A stretch of DNA of 64,000 nt, taken from assembly GCF_009299485.1 (NCBI RefSeq), contig NZ_WBSO01000006.1, forward strand, positions 1 through 64,000. The letters run 5' to 3'. The DNA comes from Bifidobacterium apri. Lineage in GTDB: Bacteria > Actinomycetota > Actinomycetes > Actinomycetales > Bifidobacteriaceae. Position numbers and translations under genes: made by a program. This document shows, one piece after another, positions 37,822-48,400 of this stretch. Positions within the stretch are counted from its first letter, which is position 1. Every line of letters begins with the position of its first letter. Below the pieces are notes generated by a model. It worked only from the letters and a program-made list of their open reading frames with translations. It was not told the DNA's origin and searched no databases.

Positions 37822-39213
37822 ATGACGCTTCGATTCCGCGACGACGGCACATTCCGCATTCTTCAGGTTTCCGACATCCAAGACGGTCCCCGCGTCAGCG
37901 ATGACACCCTGCAACTCATCGGCGACGCCGTACAGGAGGCAGACCCGGATTTGGTCGTGCTCACCGGCGACCAAATCCGCGGGTACGACCCCGCATACAT
38001 CGACACGTTCGTCTCCCGCCGCGGCGACAGGCCCGGCGACCATGTGCGCGTCGTCAGCCGCTTGGAAGCCGCGCTCGAACGCGTGCCCTCGCAGCGAGAA
38101 CAATGCCGGCGCAACCATCTGCCGGAACCCGACGAAGCCACGCTGATGGAGCGTGCATGGCAGCACGTGAGGTCCACATTCTCGCAATTCCTCGGGCCGA
38201 TTGCCGCCCATGGGGTGCCGTTCGCCGCGACCTACGGCAACCACGACTTCCAGTGCGGCATCGATGTGGACGAGCAGGACGACCTGTACCGTGAAATCGA
38301 CGGATGTCTCAATCCGGTCGCCGGCAGCAGCCCGCTCGCGCTGGAACCTGGCACGTTCGCCCTCCCTGTGATGTCGAGCGGCGGCGGGCGTATCGCGATG
38401 GGCGTGATGATGATCAATTCCGGCGATTACGCGCTTGACGGGGACGCTTCGCGAGCCGTGCCTTCCACCGGCCCGGTCAGTTCCGGGGCGCATCCGGTTG
38501 TGCAGGGAAGCGGGCTTGATCTTGTGGATTCCGACGGGTACGGTGTGCCGTCTGCCGCCGCCATCGATTGGCTTGCTGATGCCGAACACGAGCTGTGTGC
38601 ACGCAACGGCGACGATCTGCCTGTTCCCGCAATCGCCTTCCAGCACATCCCTACGCAAGAGTTCTACGATTGCCTGCGCGAAGTGCCGTGGTGGACGATG
38701 AACGCCGTAGAAGGCACGCGGGCGTTTTCCGGACGTTGCTTCCTGCTCGATGAAACGGTGTGCCGGCCGGGCTCCGTGCTTGGAGAATCAGTAAACTGCG
38801 CGGATATCAACGTCGGCGAGGTCGCAGCGATGAGACGCGCAGGAGGGTATTTCGCGCTGTTCGCCGGACACGACCATAAAAACGCCTATGTCGGGCATGC
38901 CGGTGGGCTGGATCTGGGGTACGCGCCGACCTGCGGGTTCGCCAGCTACGGGCCTGACGCCGATGCGCGCGGGGTGCGACTGCTTATCTTCCGCGAAGAT
39001 GATCCTGCCGCATACCAGACGCGCATGATGACGTGGGGCGAGCTCGGCGGCGGACAGGTGCGTGACAAGCTGCGGTTGTTCCTTGGCGATTACGGTGCCG
39101 CGGATGCCGCGACCGTGCGCAATCAACTGCGCCGGCCGAAAGTTGCGGGAACGATTGGGATTGCGACAGCAGGCCTGTTGGGCGCAATCGCCGCGAACCG
39201 ACGCCGGCGGTAG
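37822..39213 (+). CDS. calcineurin-like metallophosphoesterase
   Basis: The metal-binding motif series is complete: VSDIQDG near residue 18, LTGDQI near 47, YGNHDF near 138, FQHIPTQEF near 275 and GHDHKN near 355. These give the two-metal phosphoesterase site. The overall order resembles the purple-acid-phosphatase-like family of DevT/YjjX-unrelated phosphoesterases often annotated as phosphohydrolases. The C-terminal ~20 residues form a hydrophobic helix (GTIGIATAGLLGAIAA) ending RRRR, suggesting membrane attachment. ATG 37822 is preferred over GTG 37813; no strong ribosome-binding site is visible. The natural substrate is unknown. Confidence 0.85.
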   Translation: MTLRFRDDGTFRILQVSDIQDGPRVSDDTLQLIGDAVQEADPDLVVLTGDQIRGYDPAYIDTFVSRRGDRPGDHVRVVSRLEAALERVPSQREQCRRNHLPEPDEATLMERAWQHVRSTFSQFLGPIAAHGVPFAATYGNHDFQCGIDVDEQDDLYREIDGCLNPVAGSSPLALEPGTFALPVMSSGGGRIAMGVMMINSGDYALDGDASRAVPSTGPVSSGAHPVVQGSGLDLVDSDGYGVPSAAAIDWLADAEHELCARNGDDLPVPAIAFQHIPTQEFYDCLREVPWWTMNAVEGTRAFSGRCFLLDETVCRPGSVLGESVNCADINVGEVAAMRRAGGYFALFAGHDHKNAYVGHAGGLDLGYAPTCGFASYGPDADARGVRLLIFREDDPAAYQTRMMTWGELGGGQVRDKLRLFLGDYGAADAATVRNQLRRPKVAGTIGIATAGLLGAIAANRRRR

Positions 39214-40437
39214 GGGCGGCAACGTCAGAAGGGAGGACGGGATTTACTGCCTCGGTCTTGGTATCCGCCTGCGGTGCGGCTACGCGGTCACACCCCAGGC
39301 AGATAGACGACCGGCTCTCCTCACCGAACCGGCAGCAATCAAGCCCCATGCGACCGCCGAGTCACACCGCAGGCAGATACCCGCCCGCGGCACTGGGCTG
39401 GAGCCGTGCACGTACACGTCGCCCACGCTGACGCCGCTGCCAATCCGCATTCGCTTGCAGTCGCCGCTCCCAAATCCGACGTTCCCACGTCACCATCGTG
39501 TCCGCCGACGACTGCCCATTTGGCGCCTCACGCCCTTCATATCCCTTATGTCCTTCATATCCTTGATATTTCATCATCGTCACCTCTTCGTCAGTGAACC
39601 CCGCCATTGGCAGATTCATCATCAGTGCATTCGTTGTCAATACATACGTTGTTGTTCTTCCGGCCCCCACGGCATCGCTCCAGCGAACGTCAAACGGAGA
39701 GCGCCAAGCCAGCGCGGCGGACAACAACAAAGAATCAACAGGGAATCAACAGCGGTTCAATCACCGCTATTCCACGATTCCGCCCACCGCCGCAAGCTCA
39801 ACGGACAGCGACGTTCACAGGCATCGCAACCGAACAGGACCCTGCCATGCGACACATTCGGCGGATTCCTTCGATGGAACGCATCATCATACGAGACATG
39901 TCAGCCGGCTCCTTTCTTCTTGCAGCGCCTTCGACAACCATCAACCCGCCGCGGCAACCGAATCAAACCCCTCGACACATCAGCTGTTTCGAAGCTTCCG
40001 CAGCGGCAACGCCACTGTAAGCATCAGCCGGGCGGACACGCAAGACCTCGGTTAGAGCCGCAGCCGATATCCGGTCATAGAACGGTCTTGTCTCGCCGCT
40101 GTGACACCACCCGCATGTACACTACCCAAGTAAAGGGGATGTGATGGCGACCAGCACGCCATGGTCTGCGCTGACATCCGTCACCGTTCCCGGCAATCAT
40201 CCCCGGCGCCACCCCACGCGGATCCGCAACTCCCCCAAACACAATGACGGGGGCGAAGGTTCTCACCTCCGTCCCCGTCATCAGGTCTTGGCTATGTGTC
40301 TCGCCGCCCGCCTATCAGTCAGCGTAGGCAACGTAGCAGCGGGCGACGTCAACACTCGCCATTGCGCACAATCACCATTGATTCACGCAATCGGCGACAG
40401 CCCGTGGCACATAGCATCGACCGGCATGCAGCGGCTG
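39214..40437. other. 1.2-kb region without a convincing gene
   Basis: It contains two units of the ~35-bp repeat family (39275, 39349) and pyrimidine-rich, His/Thr/Arg-coding low-complexity DNA. A hairpin at 40243-40281 (ATGACGGGG/CCCCGTCAT) is probably the leftward terminator of the Hsp20 gene or a relic. A leftward frame from about 39582 (ATGATGAAATATC after GAAGAGGTGACG) encodes ~70 residues with a YEGHKGYEG repeat. I consider it doubtful because it runs through a repeat unit and ends inside it. Confidence 0.45.
39275..39382. repeat. two further units of the ~35-bp repeat family
   Basis: TGCGGCTACGCGGTCACACC and TGCGACCGCCGAGTCACACC, each continuing into CAGGCAGATA, start at 39275 and 39349 (74-bp spacing). 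They match the cores at 30712-31123. Confidence 0.7.
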
Positions 40438-40902
40438 TCAGCCCTCAATCGCGATGCGATGCGGCTGGTCAACCTGCGCCTTGGCCTCCTGCTTCGGCAT
40501 CTGCAGACGCAGCGTGCCGTCCTTGTACGAGGCGTGGATATCGGACTCCTTCATGTCGTCGCCGACATAGAAGGTGCGGCTGCACGTGCCAGCGTAGCGT
40601 TCGCGGCGCAGCCACTTGCCGTCCTTGTCCTTGTCTTCCTTGGAATCATTGCGATGCGCGGAGACGGTCAGATACCCGTCCTTGAGCTCGATGTTGATGT
40701 CGTCCTTGTTGAAGCCCGGCATATCCATCGCGACCTCGTAGCCGTGATCGGTCTCACGCACATCCGTGTTCATCAGACTGCTCGATTGCGCGGCAGCAAG
40801 CTGACGGCCTTCGTCTGCCGCGTCACGCCAACCCGCGAAGAACGGGTCGTCGAACAAATCTGAGAACATCGTGTCATTCATCAAAGCCGGAAACATAGCC
40901 AT
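40438..40902 (-). CDS. Hsp20-family small heat-shock protein
   Basis: ATP-independent holdase chaperone of the cytosol. The 154-residue product has an N-terminal MFPALMNDTMFSDLFDDPFF region. The alpha-crystallin domain includes DVRETDHGYEVAMDMPGFNK, INIELKDGYLTVSAHR, RTFYVGD and the C-terminal part ASYKDGTLRLQMPKQE. ATG 40902 follows AAGGAG. The promoter region 40903-41100 shows no HAIR inverted repeat (CTTGAGT-N7-ACTCAAG) that I can see, so HspR control is not supported. Confidence 0.93.
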   Translation of the reverse strand: MAMFPALMNDTMFSDLFDDPFFAGWRDAADEGRQLAAAQSSSLMNTDVRETDHGYEVAMDMPGFNKDDINIELKDGYLTVSAHRNDSKEDKDKDGKWLRRERYAGTCSRTFYVGDDMKESDIHASYKDGTLRLQMPKQEAKAQVDQPHRIAIEG

Positions 40903-41137
40903 AATCGGTACTCCTTCACGTTTGGAGCCAACGCGGCTTGGCAGCCGACCGTGCGACATGTGCGTGCCGACGATCGGTTTCGTAGACCCGCGTCCGGAAC
41001 CCTCCCGGGCTCCTGACCTTGACCTTTCACTTCATCCAACTTCCCACGCCGGGGTTCATTCCGGATTTTCACCGTGGGGAAACATTCGGGTGCGGGTTTT
41101 CCGGACGCTTGACATGACGCCATGCCCAGCCGGGTGA

Positions 41138-41588
41138 GGGAGATTGTTCCCGATTCACCTTAAGCACGACAAACTCCCGGGAGATCAATCCGCGGGTCGC
41201 GTTTTGGAGATAATCTCCCAACGACATCGTTGATATTCCGCGACCCATGAAACCGGCCCGATGGGAGTTTACCGGCGCAACCGCAACAACGCGATAAACT
41301 CCCGCACGACACCGGGACTTTCGTCAATCACGGCCGCCGACGGCATAAACTCCCGCAACCCTCGGGAGATTGCGCCTGATTCGCCCCGAGCACGGTAAAC
41401 TCCCGGGAGATCAATCCGCGGGTCGTGTTTTGGAGATAATCTCCCAACGACATCGTTGATACGGCGCGACCCATGAAATCAACCCGATGGGAGTTTATCG
41501 ACGAAACCGCAGCAACGCGATAAACTCCCACGCGACACCGGACTTTCGTCAATCACGGCCACCGAGGACATAAACTCCCACAACCCTC
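41138..41588. repeat. tandem duplication of a 226-bp unit rich in TAAACTCCC motifs
   Basis: Unit 1 (41138-41363) and unit 2 (41364-41588) align with ~90% identity and 225-226-bp spacing. Each contains CTCCCGGGAG and GGAGATAATCTCC palindromes plus TAAACTCCC in both orientations. The motif (one with C for the first T) appears eight times in 450 bp. No coding frame spans both units. It lies between two leftward genes, downstream of the cation efflux gene and upstream of Hsp20. Confidence 0.85.
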
Positions 41589-41634
41589 GGGAGATCATGT
41601 CGCCGCCCATCGTCGGCAGCAGACCCCGCTCCGT

Positions 41635-42762
41635 TCAGTCCACCCAGTCCTCGATTTTCGCGGCTTTGACCGGATCATACGTATCCGGTTCCACAACGAT
41701 GTCCAGCGTGTAATACGGGATGGCAGCGCGCAGTTGCTCTTCAAGCCGGTTGATCGCGACGGCGTCGTCCAGTTCGGTCTCGTTGCGGAACTGCACTTTA
41801 AGCAGCACAAGAATGCGTTTCTCGGACAAATGCATGGCCGCCGGATCGGCAAGCACCCGTTCGACATCGGGATTATCCGCCAGCACCTGCGTGATTGTAC
41901 GGTACGTGTGATCGCTTGCGCCTTCGCCGATCAGCAGCGACGCAACCTGCGCGCCCAACAGCAACGCGCCCACAATCAGCAGCACGCCGATGCTCGTGCC
42001 GCCGATGGCATCCCAGATCTCGTCGCCGGTAAGAATCGCGAGCAGCGATCCGAGGAACGCGAACGCAAGACCCACCACTGCAAGCGTGTCCTCGGCGAGT
42101 ACGACCGCCAAATCACTCGATTTCGTGCCTCTCCAGAATTTGATGAGGCTGAACGGACCCGGATCATGCGTTTCCTCGAAGCGTTCCTTCGCTTCTTTGA
42201 TCCCGTTGTGCAGGCTCCATGCCTCGATCGCCGCACAGATGACAGTCACGACCAGCACAATCGTCATGCTGTGCACGTTCACGACATGTGCCTGCGGCCC
42301 GCCGGAGACGACCTCGCGGATTTTCGCAATGGATTCGCTCGCCGAATATACGCCACCGATGGCGAACAGAGAGACTGCCACGATGAATGACGCGAGATAT
42401 CGCGCCCGCGACCAGCCGAGCGGATGCTTGCGGCTTGGCGGCCGATGCGACAGCTTATTACCGATGATCAACGTAAGCTCGTTGCCGGAATCGGCAAGGC
42501 TGTGGACGCTTTCGGACAGCATCGAAGCCGAATGCGTCATCAGGAACACCACGAATTTCACCGCCGCGACCATCACATTCGCCAGCAGCGCTGCGATGAC
42601 GGCGATACCGATCTTCGCATTATGTGGTTCCGTACCGTCCGGGGCCAAATCGTGATTCATGGCGGCGTTGCCGTTGGGTTGCGGCCGGTTACGTGGCACA
42701 TCATGGATGATGCCGACGGGTTGCGCCTGTTGTCCGTCTTCCTTGCGATCTTGTGTGGCCAT
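41635..42762 (-). CDS. cation diffusion facilitator (CDF) family transporter
   Basis: Proton-coupled efflux of divalent cations such as Zn, Fe or Mn from the cytosol. ATG 42762 follows AAGGAGG (375 residues). After a ~48-residue hydrophilic N-terminus come about six TM helices. TM2 holds SASMLSESVHSLADSGNEL (His-x3-Asp metal site). HPLGWSRARYLASFI follows, and the TM5 region has DLAVVLAEDTLAVVG (Asp-Glu-Asp in place of the usual HxxxD). The C-terminal cytoplasmic domain is present (VLADNPDVERVLADP). Specificity cannot be assigned. It sits alone, divergent from the Wadjet operon. Confidence 0.9.
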   Translation of the reverse strand: MATQDRKEDGQQAQPVGIIHDVPRNRPQPNGNAAMNHDLAPDGTEPHNAKIGIAVIAALLANVMVAAVKFVVFLMTHSASMLSESVHSLADSGNELTLIIGNKLSHRPPSRKHPLGWSRARYLASFIVAVSLFAIGGVYSASESIAKIREVVSGGPQAHVVNVHSMTIVLVVTVICAAIEAWSLHNGIKEAKERFEETHDPGPFSLIKFWRGTKSSDLAVVLAEDTLAVVGLAFAFLGSLLAILTGDEIWDAIGGTSIGVLLIVGALLLGAQVASLLIGEGASDHTYRTITQVLADNPDVERVLADPAAMHLSEKRILVLLKVQFRNETELDDAVAINRLEEQLRAAIPYYTLDIVVEPDTYDPVKAAKIEDWVD

Positions 42763-42951
42763 CGTCGTCCTCCTTGGCCCGGTATCACAACAGTTCAATA
42801 CCGGATTCCTGTTCCAGCATAGCCCGGGGGCGGTTGCGGACGCCCGCGGTCTTCATGCGTGTCCGATAAAATGATGTTCGATGTGCCGTTCCGCGACATT
42901 CCGGGCGAAATACCGGCGGCGACGATGCACAGAGCAGAAGGAGGCAGTTTC

Positions 42952-44481
42952 GTGAGCGACGTGAAGGCGCAACTGGAACGGCTGCGGCCGGTCTATGAAA
43001 CAGGCGTGCTTCGACTGCTGCTGCGCAATCATGCGATGACGTACGTCGCGTTGCTGCGCACCTGCTTCAAACCATTGACCGCCGAGCTGCCGAAGGAGAC
43101 GCTTGAGATGCGGCTCGCCGGCGCGCTTGAGGAGCTCTCGCACGACGGCGAATGGCAGTACAAAGACGGCGAGACCGCCCAGGACAGCGCGCATCAGACC
43201 TTGGTCGAACTCACCCGCGAGGGCGAAGGCGACTACGCGTGGCTCGCAAACTCGTATGACCCCGCGTCCCACCATTATCTGTACCGCCTGACCGCCCGCG
43301 CTCACCGCGCGATCGACGCGTTGTCCCAACTTGAGGACACGACCCGCGCGCTGTCCGGCGCTCAGGCGAATTCCATCATCATGGAAGTCGAAAACGCCCG
43401 CAAACGCCTGACCGTCGATCCAAGCGAGCGCATTGCGTTGCTCGAGGCGGAAGTCAAGGAACGCGAGCAGGAAATCGACAGGCTTCGTAAAGGCGAAGCG
43501 GTGGAATCTCTGAGCGACAAGGACGTCGAGGACATCATCGCTGTTGTGCACAACACCTTGCGTGGCGTGCCGGTCGATTTGCATGAGCTCGCGCTCGAGG
43601 AACGCGACAATGGCGATGCGCTGCGCCGACGCATGCAGGAACGGTCGATGAGCGTGGACGAGATTCTTACGGCATACCATGAACGCTACCGTCGTTCGAT
43701 GCGTGAATCGGACAGCGGGCGGCGGTTCGAGGACGCATTCCAAGTGATTGTCACGGATGAAGGACGACGGCAAATCGATGATGCGGTGCAGGATATCGCG
43801 AGAAGCCCCTATCTGCATGGCGAGCCGAATCAGCTGCTCAACCAGGTGCGCGCTGAATTGAAACGGATTTACGAGGGGATTGAGGATGTCCGTCACCAGG
43901 TACGCGTCTCGGATGAGGCGGTGAGTCGTCTGGTCCGGCAGCGCAGCGACACCAGGTATCGCACGGCGTTGGACACGTTCAACCGCTTGTTTGCAGCGAT
44001 CAGCCGTGATATCAGGAATGGCGAGACGTCCCCGAGCCCGTATTCGCTTGACGTGAATGCGGCCGCGTTGTCCCCGCTGCCGACACGGCCGGCGCGCCCG
44101 ATGGCGTTCGCGGCTCCGCCAAGCTTGGAAACCATGTCTTTGCCCCAGGACGACGACAATCCCGGATTCGCCGATGTGGATTTGCGGGCGATGGTCGAGG
44201 CGGGCGGACCGCGGCTGCGGCATATGCTGTCGCTGATCATGCGCAATCCGACGATGCGCGACGGACGGATTGACATCGCGGCGAGCTTCAACCAGCTGGA
44301 CGATTCGCAGCGCCGTGAAAGCGAACTGGTCGGCTTTCTGGGAGCGTTGCGCGTGGACGATGACGGACAGTTCTCGACGTGGCGTTGCATCTGCGCGGAC
44401 GGCAAGACACGCGCGTGGCGTACACGGCCGGTGCTCGCGGACGTTGACGTGGTGCGTGGGATCATCGAAGAAGACGCATGA
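42952..44481 (+). CDS. jetA: Wadjet defence protein JetA (DUF3375)
   Basis: JetA is the kleisin-like subunit of the Wadjet SMC complex, which recognises and cleaves small circular DNA such as plasmids. The 509-residue product starts at GTG 42952 seven bases after AAGGAGG; the frame extends further without a signal. Features consistent with DUF3375 are the N-terminal RLRPVYETGVLRLLLRNHAM and LLRTCFKP region, a long helical middle with coiled segments (EAEVKEREQEIDRLRKGEAV) and a C-terminal winged-helix-like part. The assignment is strengthened by gene order: the next three genes are JetB-, JetC- and JetD-like. This looks like a type I Wadjet locus. Confidence 0.88.
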   Translation: MSDVKAQLERLRPVYETGVLRLLLRNHAMTYVALLRTCFKPLTAELPKETLEMRLAGALEELSHDGEWQYKDGETAQDSAHQTLVELTREGEGDYAWLANSYDPASHHYLYRLTARAHRAIDALSQLEDTTRALSGAQANSIIMEVENARKRLTVDPSERIALLEAEVKEREQEIDRLRKGEAVESLSDKDVEDIIAVVHNTLRGVPVDLHELALEERDNGDALRRRMQERSMSVDEILTAYHERYRRSMRESDSGRRFEDAFQVIVTDEGRRQIDDAVQDIARSPYLHGEPNQLLNQVRAELKRIYEGIEDVRHQVRVSDEAVSRLVRQRSDTRYRTALDTFNRLFAAISRDIRNGETSPSPYSLDVNAAALSPLPTRPARPMAFAAPPSLETMSLPQDDDNPGFADVDLRAMVEAGGPRLRHMLSLIMRNPTMRDGRIDIAASFNQLDDSQRRESELVGFLGALRVDDDGQFSTWRCICADGKTRAWRTRPVLADVDVVRGIIEEDA

Positions 44482-44586
44482 CGGCAGGCAACCGGCTGCG
44501 GGCGGAAAACACAGGACGGATTGTCGCGATGGCGAGCGGACGCGGCAGCTGGAACACCGTGAAACATGTGGGAAAGGACGGGACGA

Positions 44587-45426
44587 ATGACCGATGAGCT
44601 TGATGACATGATGGCCGCCATGGGCACGGCACGCACGGGCGGCAACGCCGATGCCGCGGCGGACAACCGCAAGGACGGTTCCGACGATGCCGACGCCGTG
44701 CAGCATACCGGTGCGGGCTTCGGCACGATGGGAGATATCGACATCGACCCCGCCGATAATCCGCATGCGCTGTTCCCCGGGGATACGAGCACGATGGATC
44801 TCGATGCGAGGACGGTCGCCATCAAGCTCAAGCGCGACAGGTTCATCACCGATGACGTGTATGAGACGGCTCTGGACCATGTGGATGATATTCGCCGTTC
44901 GCTCAACAATGATCTGCTCGAGCTGGTCGATATCCCGCGCTACCGAGTCATGTACGCGCGCCCGGTAGCGGCGGACGATCTGGGGGCGCGGTCCTTGAAG
45001 ACCAGAGCATCGCTGACCCGCGAGGAAGCGGCTATGGTGGCCTTGCTGCGTATTCGCGTACTCGGCTACGAAAGCTCACGGGTGCCGGCGAAGGACTGGA
45101 TCATCAGCGCGGACGACATTCGTGCCGCGCTGACCACGGGCGCCGGCTGGCTTGCCTCGCGCAATGACGAGGAAGGCGTGATGAAACGCATCGGCAGTGT
45201 GATTTCGCGTTGCACCACCTACGGGTATCTTGCCTCGGTGGAAGACACTGGTGACATGTATCGCATCACACCGCTGGTCCCCGCCGTGCTCACCCCTGAA
45301 CTTGCCGAACAGTGGCTGGGCGAAAGCGGGGACAGCACCGCCGACGAGACGGATGTTCCTGAAGAAGATGCCCAGACTGATGCCGATGCGACCACTGCTG
45401 GAACCGACGAAGAAACGAGGTTGTGA
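44587..45426 (+). CDS. jetB: Wadjet defence protein JetB (DUF4194)
   Basis: JetB is the KITE-like winged-helix partner of JetA and JetC. From ATG 44587 the product has 279 residues: an acidic N-terminus of ~70 residues, then [40 protein letters not shown], a [12 protein letters not shown] helix and [12 protein letters not shown]. An acidic tail follows ([12 protein letters not shown]). The start follows AAGGACGGGACGA. It is 105 bp after jetA, and its stop overlaps the jetC start (TGATG), so JetB and JetC are coupled. Confidence 0.86.
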   Translation: MTDELDDMMAAMGTARTGGNADAAADNRKDGSDDADAVQHTGAGFGTMGDIDIDPADNPHALFPGDTSTMDLDARTVAIKLKRDRFITDDVYETALDHVDDIRRSLNNDLLELVDIPRYRVMYARPVAADDLGARSLKTRASLTREEAAMVALLRIRVLGYESSRVPAKDWIISADDIRAALTTGAGWLASRNDEEGVMKRIGSVISRCTTYGYLASVEDTGDMYRITPLVPAVLTPELAEQWLGESGDSTADETDVPEEDAQTDADATTAGTDEETRL

Positions 45427-48400
45427 TGACCGACGAAGCATTGATGGCGGACCATTGGATGCTTGCCAGCCGCCAACTGGTCAATTGGGGATCGTATGAG
45501 GGCTACCACGTGTTCCGCCCGTCCATGGATCCGGTCATGCCGATTACGCTGCTCGCAGGCGCCAGCGAGTCCGGCAAATCCACGCTGGTGGACGCACAGA
45601 ATTCCCTGCTTTACCCTGCCGGTACGGCCTTCAACAAGGCATCGAATTCAGGGCGTTCCGAACGCAGCGACTACACGTATCTGCGTGGCATGACCGCCGT
45701 GGCGGATGACGCGGAGGGCGGGACGGCTGTCTATCTGCGCGGTTCTGCCGAGGACGGTACGCCGACCGCGGTGTGGGGCGCGATTGTGGACACGTATGTG
45801 AACCGTATGGGCGGTGAGACGCTCTCATGCGCGAAATTCCTGTACCTGTCCCCCGGTGACGAGCGCGGTAGCGTGCGGCGCCAATACGTGTCTTGGAATC
45901 ATGAGATCGACCCGCGCAAGATGGACGGGTACCGGTCCTCGCCGTTCACCGCCGACCAGTTGCGCAAGGTGTACCCGGGGTGCGCGGTGGTTTCGAACGC
46001 CGAGATCTTCCATGAATCCGTGTGGACACGCATGGGACTGAAAGCGGCCGCATGCCGGTTGCTGTACAAAATCCAATCTGCGGATGCGCCTTCGCGGCTG
46101 GACGATATTTTCAAGCAAGGTGTGCTCGATGTCCCGAACGCGTTGGTCAAGGCGCGCGAAGCGGTTGAAGATTACGACCGGTACGCCGAGAACTTCCACA
46201 GTATGGAAGAAAACGTCCGGCAGATGGACGCATTGCGCGAAATCCGCGACGAATACGCCGAATACCACAAGGCGGCAGAGCAGACCCGCGATCTGCACGT
46301 CGCCGACCCGCAAGATGATGCCGGACTGGCGACGCTGAGTTCGTGGGTGTTTTCCCGATTGGCTGCCGCCGTGCGCGAACAGTTGCCGCAAGACCGTCAA
46401 CAGCTGGAACGGCAGCAGGAACAGTGCCAGAAGGCCGATGCGACAGTCAAGGACGTGCGGCGCGAACTCGACGAAGTCAGCGAGATGATGCACGGCGCCG
46501 GCGGCGACACCTTGACTCATCTGGAAAACGAGCGTGCACAAGCAATGCAGGAACTTGAACGGATGCGTCACACCGTCGGACGCATCCGGCAGGCGTTCAC
46601 CCGGGCGGACGAGCCGATGCCCCAATCCGAGACGTCATGGGAACAGCGCCGGCAGGAAGCCCAAGATTTCATCGAAGACGCGGATGCGCAACGCGCTGAG
46701 CTCGAGCGTCAGCGGGACGCTTACGTCGTCCGCCGCAAAGGCATTACGGACCGTCTCGACCCGATCAAGCGCGATTTCGAACGGCAAAGCCGCAAACGCA
46801 CCCGTATCACGCAAGAAATGGAAGACGACCGGGCAGCAATCGCGCAAGCGACCGGACTGAGCGAACGCGATCTGCCCTATGTCGCCGAGCTGATGGACGT
46901 GCGCAAAGACGAAGAACGGTGGCGTACCGCGATGAACGTGGCTTATGGGCCTATCGCGCAAATCATTCTGGTCGATCGTCGCCGTGAGCAGGGGTTCGCC
47001 CGCAAAGTCAGCACCATCGACCCGTCAACCATGTTCCGTCGCACTTGGCAGTTCATCGATATTGACAATATCGACGATCGAAACGGCACCCGCGAACATG
47101 GGGAGGACGGCGAGCGCAACGACCGTCTGTCCGGCAAACTGCGGTTCCGCGAGGATTCTCCATTCCTGGGATGGCTGCGCGAGCAAACCTCGTCGCGACG
47201 GCTTGACGCGCTGTGCGTCGAACATATCGACGACGCCGACACCGCCCGGCAAATCCAGCCGGACGGGCAGATCAAAGCCGGTCAGCGTGGCTCGTATGGC
47301 ACCAAAGGCATCAACAATGTCATCGGTTTCGCCGACGAAGCGTACCTGCGAGGGCTGAAACAGCAGATCGACCGTCTGTCCGAACAGCTCAGACAGTGCG
47401 ACTTGGATGGGGAAGACATCAAACGTCAGCAAAGTCATCTGGATGAATTGCGCACGTTGTCTTCCCAAATCGCTGATCTTCCGTGGACGGAAGTTGACGA
47501 AGCCGGCACCGAAGCGAAAGTGGAACGTCTCGAGCACGACATCGACACGCTGCGGGGCGATCCGAAACTCGCCCAACTCGCCGAACGGCGTGACCGGCTC
47601 CAGCACACGTTGCAGGACGCGATGGCATCGCAGACGAAGGCACAATTCGCCGCCGCCAACGCGCAACAGGCCGTCGATGCCGCCGAAGCGTGGCTGACCG
47701 AACGCGCAGGGCAGATCACCGACACTCCGGAACAACCGACGCTGCCGGATGCCGTCGCCGAACTGCTGTCCACCGCGTACAGTGCGGCGACCGGTTCTGT
47801 GGCCGGCGAACTGGCCCATATGACCGTCCTGCCTGGGCAACCTGGAATCCGCCGGTTCGACGAGCGGGTGCTCGCCATGGTGGGCAATGCGATCACCAAG
47901 CGCATCAGCGACACGGCAGCGCAATCCAACAAAGCGCGGACATCCGTCGAACGGCGCATGTCCGACTATCTTGCCCGTTGGGCCGCAGACGACACAACCG
48001 TCACTCCTACGGCGGCCGACTACCGGTATTACGAGGACGAGTTGGAGGATCTGTCCAAGATTGTGACCAAGACGGCGACTGCCGAAGAAATCGCCAACAG
48101 TGTCGACAAGATGCAGCGCGATTTCAGCGAATTGAGTATGAGCCTCGACAACGACCAGCGCGAAGTGCGCGACCAGCTCGACCGCATCAACTCCATGTTG
48201 CGCGACCAGCAGTTCGGCCCGCGTCACGGCAGTCTCACCCTCGATGTCACCATCAAGCCACGCAGCGCGTCCTTCAACGGCACGTTGCGCCGCACCATCG
48301 GGCGGCTCAACAGCTGGCAGGCCGAGCAACCGTCCGACACCGCTCCTGACAGCCGCAGCGCGAAACAGGCGTTCGACAGCTGCAAGCCCATGGTCGAACT

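Noticed and set aside
40903..41137. HAIR/HspR operator upstream of Hsp20
   Set aside because: No CTTGAGT-N7-ACTCAAG-like inverted repeat was found. CTTGACC occurs without its partner.
42853..44880. 675-codon minus-strand open frame opposite jetA
   Set aside because: JetA and JetB read colinearly on the plus strand with ribosome-binding sites. The opposite frame lacks one and has no recognisable domain.
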